A stretch of DNA of 64,000 nt, taken from DAISKN01 sp964553925. GTDB lineage: Bacteria; Acidobacteriota; Vicinamibacteria; Marinacidobacterales; SMYC01. The notes under the pieces are model-generated. The model was not told where the DNA came from and did not search any database. It worked only from the letters and a program-made list of their open reading frames with translations. Numbering within the stretch: the first letter of the stretch is position 1; the number at the start of each line of letters is the position of its first letter. The stretch lies in the NCBI GenBank assembly GCA_964553925.1, contig CAZKNR010000239.1:5259-69258 (forward strand), given 5' to 3'. The translations under genes were made by a program, and so were the position numbers. Positions 60,837-64,000 of this stretch are shown piece after piece.

Positions 60837-60882
60837 TGATGTTCTTACACCGGGCAGGCCAAGGGTCAATTTGCCGGCGCCT
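60837..60882. repeat. Direct repeat copy B (46 bp)
   Basis: This is the second copy of the element at 57058-57101, in the same orientation. Its right end includes the first two bases of the stop codon (minus strand) of the DUF2207 gene. If the 3.7-kb segment were removed between copies, the DUF2207 gene and the propeller gene would be neighbours separated by one copy. Confidence 0.88.
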
Positions 60883-62794
60883 ACCAGCCGCCGCCGCCAC
60901 CCCCACCGGAGCTTCCGCCGCCACCGCCGCCCCCTCCACCACTGCTTCCGCCCGAGCTCGAGGGTGCTGAGACGCCCGAGGCGACGGCGCCTACGGCCGC
61001 CCCCCAGGAGCCCGTCGCGCCCGCTCCGCCGAAGGCGCCCCCTCCACCCGTCCAGGGACGGCTCGCGCTTCCGCCGCTTCCACCCGAAGAAGAGGAACCG
61101 TAGTTGCTCGACGTCGGACTCCTAGAGCCCGTCCCGTAGGCGCGGAACCAGCGATCCACCTTCGGTCCGAGCTCGAAGGCGAGGAGGTAGGGAAACCATC
61201 GGTCGTCGAGACGAGGGTCGGCCTTCGAGAGCTCGTACGCGAAGTACCGACGGGCCGAAGCGAGCTTTTTCCGGAGATCGATTGCGGCCGAGCCGTCGCG
61301 GAACTTTGCCGTGTTGAAGAGGCTCGTGAGGAGAGCGAGGACGAAGAGCTCGAAGCCGAGGAGCGCGAGAAACCCGTTCCGCTCCGGGTTGAACCAGAGG
61401 AACGCGATCGCGCTCTTCGCCAGAAGCGCCGCGGGAACGAGGAATGAGACGGAGAAGACGAAGAGCCGCTCGACCCGCTTACGGTAGAGCCCCGCGGCGA
61501 TGGAGCCGAGCCCGTAAAAGAGAATGGCGCCCATGAGCCAGGGCATAATGAGGATACCGTTCGGATCGAGCATGGCTGAGACCGAGAGAATCAGGATCGA
61601 TGAGCCCAGGAGACAAAGCTCCGCCTTGCGCGAGATTCGACGGGGCGCCCGCGAGCTCGAAAAGAGCCGTGAAACCCGGCGCTTCAACGGCTCGCGGATC
61701 TTGGAGGCGGGATCGAAACCGCGGTCTTTGTAGTGCTTCCGGATCTTGACAGTGTCGGTTACGTCGCCGGAGACGAAGAGCGCCTTCACGAGTTTGCCTT
61801 CGTATCCCGAAAGAGAATTCCGGTCGACGAGAAGCTTCATGCGGAGGGTCTCGCTCGATTTGAAGAGGCCGCGAGTCCGCAAGACCTCGGTCTTGAGTTT
61901 TCCCTCGGAGACCATCCGCGCGAGGACCGCCGCCACTTCGGGTCCCGCCGTCGAGTCGTCCCAGGCGGCTCCCACCTCTTCGGGAAGCATCGTAAAGACG
62001 TTGGCCTCGAGCCAGCTCTTGTCGATCGAGCCTACCGGGGTAAGAGGCACGAACCGTCCAAGGACCTCCTCTCCGCGGTGGAAAAGAAACAAGATGGCGC
62101 CAAGCGCGGCGGCGAACGAAAGCAACAGAGCCGCCCGGAGAGACGCCGGGGCGCCGACGCGAACCCCGGAGGGCAGACCCTCGCGTCGATAGACCAGAGG
62201 AGCTCTAACGACGACATCTTCCCCCGGCTGGAGTTTTTCCCGCACGATCCTTTCCGCGAGCTCTTCTCTCGGGCTCCACGACCCATCAAGACTGAGCGCG
62301 AGAGAGAAGGAGAGGATAGGGCCGGGACGATCGGGAAAGCCGAAGTCGTGATCGAGGAGATAGCCGTCATCCGTCGGAATCAGGACGTTCTCGAGGGTGT
62401 AATGGAGGACGTAAATCCGTTCGGTGTCCTGAAACGGTGGATCCGACGGAAGGCGGCTTCGCCAGCGAAGAGTCGTCGAACCGCTCCAGGCGTACTCGTC
62501 AACGCTCGATATCGCGTCGTTCTGGCGGAGAGGGATGCGGGAGTGGCTCTCGAGGTCTTCCCGCTCGATCCCATGGAGCACGACGCGGCGATCGATGCCG
62601 AGACGAAAGGCACGCTCTCCTCCATTCCAGTCGCCGGTGAACACCATCTGGTGGCGCTCCTGCACTCGAAGCCGGCCTGCGCCGTCGAGGCGAGCCGTTA
62701 CGTCCAGGCTGCGCCAGTAAAGCGACCGGGGCTGGCTCGAAAGGGGAGCGGGCAGAAGAAGCAAAAGGAGCGGGACCGACGCCTTGAGGCCCAT
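60881..62794 (-). CDS. DUF2207 family membrane protein with Gly/Ser-rich tail
   Basis: The ATG at 62794 opens a signal peptide (MGLKASVPLLLLLLPAPLSS). The frame continues 161 codons further upstream, but that part overlaps the Phd/PIN genes and has no coding character near them. The 637-residue product has the DUF2207 N-terminal beta domain (LYWRSLDVTARLDGAGRLRV; TLENVLIPTDDGYLLDHDFG), one helix near residue 240 and three or four helices around residues 410-510. The C-terminal 90 residues are Gly/Ser-rich and end in runs of glycine followed by Trp (GGGGGGGW). The same kind of tail is seen in other DUF2207 proteins (TPM-like surface proteins). The role is unknown. Confidence 0.85.
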   Translation of the reverse strand: MGLKASVPLLLLLLPAPLSSQPRSLYWRSLDVTARLDGAGRLRVQERHQMVFTGDWNGGERAFRLGIDRRVVLHGIEREDLESHSRIPLRQNDAISSVDEYAWSGSTTLRWRSRLPSDPPFQDTERIYVLHYTLENVLIPTDDGYLLDHDFGFPDRPGPILSFSLALSLDGSWSPREELAERIVREKLQPGEDVVVRAPLVYRREGLPSGVRVGAPASLRAALLLSFAAALGAILFLFHRGEEVLGRFVPLTPVGSIDKSWLEANVFTMLPEEVGAAWDDSTAGPEVAAVLARMVSEGKLKTEVLRTRGLFKSSETLRMKLLVDRNSLSGYEGKLVKALFVSGDVTDTVKIRKHYKDRGFDPASKIREPLKRRVSRLFSSSRAPRRISRKAELCLLGSSILILSVSAMLDPNGILIMPWLMGAILFYGLGSIAAGLYRKRVERLFVFSVSFLVPAALLAKSAIAFLWFNPERNGFLALLGFELFVLALLTSLFNTAKFRDGSAAIDLRKKLASARRYFAYELSKADPRLDDRWFPYLLAFELGPKVDRWFRAYGTGSRSPTSSNYGSSSSGGSGGSASRPWTGGGGAFGGAGATGSWGAAVGAVASGVSAPSSSGGSSGGGGGGGGGSSGGGGGGGW

Positions 62795-62952
62795 CCAATA
62801 GAGGATAAACGACGCGACGCTACGCGGTCGAGTACGTGCGGGCTTCCGTATCGTGCAGCTCTCGATCGCAGGCTCCGGCCGGTGTTCGGACCACCAGCGC
62901 TCCGCCCGCCCTTCGTCCACGCCAGCAAGGCGGCAGAGTAGGCGGTAGGCCC

Positions 62953-62975
62953 TTGACATAGCCAAGTGTTTTGGC
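62953..62975 (+). promoter_or_regulatory. Possible promoter and operator of the Phd/PIN locus
   Basis: TTGACA (62953-62958) lies 29 bp before the GTG start. It is followed by the short dyad GCCAA-GTGTT-TTGGC (62961-62975). No convincing -10 box is seen (CAAGAT at best). The arrangement would allow autoregulation by the antitoxin. Confidence 0.4.
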
Positions 62976-62987
62976 CAAGATCTATCC

Positions 62988-63230
62988 GTGAAGCGCGTAA
63001 GAATCGGCGCGTTCCGCGACAGGGCGAGCGAGCTCATTCGCCGCGCGGCCGGTGGAGAAACGATCGTCATCCTCAACCGGAATCGTGAGGTGGCGAAGAT
63101 CGTGCCAATGACCGCCGCCACCGGCCGCGCGGGAGGTCTGGTCGGCTGCCTCGCCGGCACGGCGGAGGTCCGCGGCGACATCGAGGCGCCGATCGCGCCC
63201 GCGGAGGCCTGGTTCACGGACGGCAGGTGA
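62988..63230 (+). CDS. Phd/YefM-type (prevent-host-death) antitoxin
   Basis: The 80-residue product starts at GTG 62988: MKRVRIGAFRDRASELIRRA then AGGETIVILNRNREVAKIVP. This is the DNA-binding fold of the Phd/YefM group (+I...++R..EL+.R...GE.++I...G+.VA.+VP). The C-terminus (GDIEAPIAPAEAWFTDGR) is the toxin-wrapping tail common to PIN-associated antitoxins. It overlaps the toxin gene by 4 nt. Confidence 0.92.
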   Translation: MKRVRIGAFRDRASELIRRAAGGETIVILNRNREVAKIVPMTAATGRAGGLVGCLAGTAEVRGDIEAPIAPAEAWFTDGR

Positions 63231-63634
63231 GGTACTTGCTGGACACGCAGGCGTGGCTCTGGTCCGTCCTCGACCATCCTCGTCTGAGTCGGCGGGCCCG
63301 CGCTCTGTTGAACGCGGTGCCCCCGGAGGAGCCCATCGGCCTCGCTGCAATCTCACTGAAAGAGGCGGCATGGCACCTCGCTCGAGGCCGGGTGGTCGTT
63401 GACGAGAGCTTCGGGCCGTGGCCGTTGTGGCTGAGGGCGGCGGCCTCATCTTCACTCCTCCAGGTGCTCCCCCTCACCGTGGACGTCGCCATCGAATCGG
63501 AGCACCTCGGTGAGTCGTTCCCGCCCGATCCGGCGGCTCGTCTGATCGCCGCCACGGCGCGCGTGCACGACCTTACGCTCATCACCTCCGATCGACCCAT
63601 CCGCAAGAGCGGCGCCGCGCGCACGTTCTGGTGA
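63227..63634 (+). CDS. PIN-domain (VapC-like) toxin
   Basis: The 135-residue PIN ribonuclease shows its four acidic positions: MRYLLDTQAWLWSVLD (Asp), LAAISLKEAAWHLARGR (Glu), FPPDPAARLIAATARVHD (Asp) and LTLITSDRPIRKS (Asp). The set matches the PIN family paired with Phd-type antitoxins. It starts with GTG (GTGAGGTAC) that overlaps the antitoxin stop. VapC toxins cleave tRNA or rRNA. The locus looks intact. Confidence 0.93.
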   Translation: MRYLLDTQAWLWSVLDHPRLSRRARALLNAVPPEEPIGLAAISLKEAAWHLARGRVVVDESFGPWPLWLRAAASSSLLQVLPLTVDVAIESEHLGESFPPDPAARLIAATARVHDLTLITSDRPIRKSGAARTFW

Positions 63635-63685
63635 AGAGGTTTCCTCCTGACCGTCTAGTCTAGTCCATGGTGAAAGGGGACAGCG

Positions 63686-64000
63686 TTGCAAATCGGGATG
63701 ATTGGCCTGGGGCGAATGGGAGCAGGGATGGTGCGGCGCCTGAAGCGCAGCGGCCACGAGTGCGTGGTCTACGACCGCGCTCCGAAAGCGGTTGAGGCTC
63801 TGGTCAAGGAAGGTTCCACCGGCTCCTCATCCCTTGCCGAGCTCGTGATGAAGCTCGGAAAGCCCCGCCACGTCTGCCTCATGCTGCCGGCGGCCTTCGT
63901 AGATTCCTCCATCGGCGATCTCGAGCCGCTTCTGGAGAAGGGCGATACGATCATCGACGGCGGGAACTCCTGTTACCAGGACGACATCGCGCGGGCCAAG
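63686..64000 (+). CDS. gnd: 6-phosphogluconate dehydrogenase (decarboxylating), 5' part
   Basis: A TTG at 63686 with AAAGGGGA upstream starts a frame that is open to the window edge (105 codons). It reads MQIGMIGLGRMGAGMVRRLK (Rossmann GxGxMG), SGHECVVYDRAPKAVEALVK, RHVCLMLPAAFVDSSI and LLEKGDTIIDGGNSCYQDDI. The GGNS and the short N-terminal domain identify the GndA/YqeC-type, often NAD-dependent, enzyme of the pentose phosphate pathway. The active-site Lys and C-terminal helical domain lie beyond the window. Confidence 0.94.
   Translation, partial: MQIGMIGLGRMGAGMVRRLKRSGHECVVYDRAPKAVEALVKEGSTGSSSLAELVMKLGKPRHVCLMLPAAFVDSSIGDLEPLLEKGDTIIDGGNSCYQDDIARAK

Noticed and set aside
62795..63277. 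Upstream extension of the DUF2207 gene frame
   Set aside because: It overlaps the intact Phd/PIN genes on the other strand and precedes a clear signal peptide at 62794.
1..64000. rRNA, tRNA, CRISPR arrays, transposases, phage genes
   Set aside because: None was recognised. No regularly spaced repeat array or transposase motif was seen; small RNAs cannot be excluded by eye.

Overview
This 64 kb window is high-GC chromosomal DNA, densely coded on both strands, with no rRNA, tRNA or CRISPR array that I could recognise. The gene families suggest an Acidobacteriota-type soil or sediment bacterium. They include a MacB-like permease with no ATPase partner (the acidobacterial 'ADOP' type), a DUF5916/CBM9 outer-membrane protein, a reaction-centre-type dihaem cytochrome c, and many secreted S9, M16, M20 and M24 peptidases and amidohydrolases. 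The phylum is an inference from family content; no marker gene is present.

Layout. 1-9.7 kb: a partial DUF5916 protein, a frameshifted amidohydrolase lipoprotein, a ParE-type toxin-antitoxin pair, an M20 peptidase and a two-gene M16 peptidase operon. 9.9-13.9 kb: a four-gene operon of three unrecognised proteins and a DyP-type haem peroxidase, which is the best candidate for an undescribed system. 14-27 kb: S9 and M24 peptidases, the ADOP permease, a TPR protein, TrmB, a delta-9-type desaturase, a double alpha/beta-hydrolase fusion, a VOC protein, an unknown protein and a dienelactone-hydrolase-like protein. 27.2-29.5 kb: an accessory island next to sbcC. It starts with an internally deleted sbcC fossil and carries an antitoxin, a chimeric toxin wreck, a nonsense-mutated gene, hicBA and a small unknown gene. 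29.5-43.8 kb: sbcC-sbcD, a DJ-1/PfpI protein, a DsbA-like protein, an amidohydrolase, an ABHD14-like hydrolase, an AAA/DUF4143 ATPase behind a perfect palindrome, a second M20 peptidase, and PilZ, GNAT, HD and META-domain proteins. 43.9-50.6 kb: three outer-membrane barrels (two in recent tandem duplication), a histidine kinase translationally coupled to a prolyl oligopeptidase, and a haem-binding lipoprotein. 50.9-57 kb: a PQQ-type propeller, an APC permease, an NTF2-like protein, a DapA-family aldolase, higBA and a YVTN-type propeller. 57-60.9 kb: a segment bounded by 44-46 bp direct repeats that carries the dihaem cytochrome and a YiiX-like cysteine hydrolase. 60.9-64 kb: a DUF2207 membrane protein, a Phd/PIN toxin-antitoxin pair and the start of a 6-phosphogluconate dehydrogenase gene.

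Themes. Many products are exported enzymes for peptide or amino-acid and ester scavenging, which fits a heterotrophic protein degrader. The genome also shows repeated decay: I found 3' tails of otherwise missing genes (D-aminoacylase, ADOP permease, PD40 propeller), an sbcC duplicate with its middle removed, and several broken toxin genes. Five toxin-antitoxin loci lie in 64 kb. Assignments rest on motifs read by eye; no database search was run.
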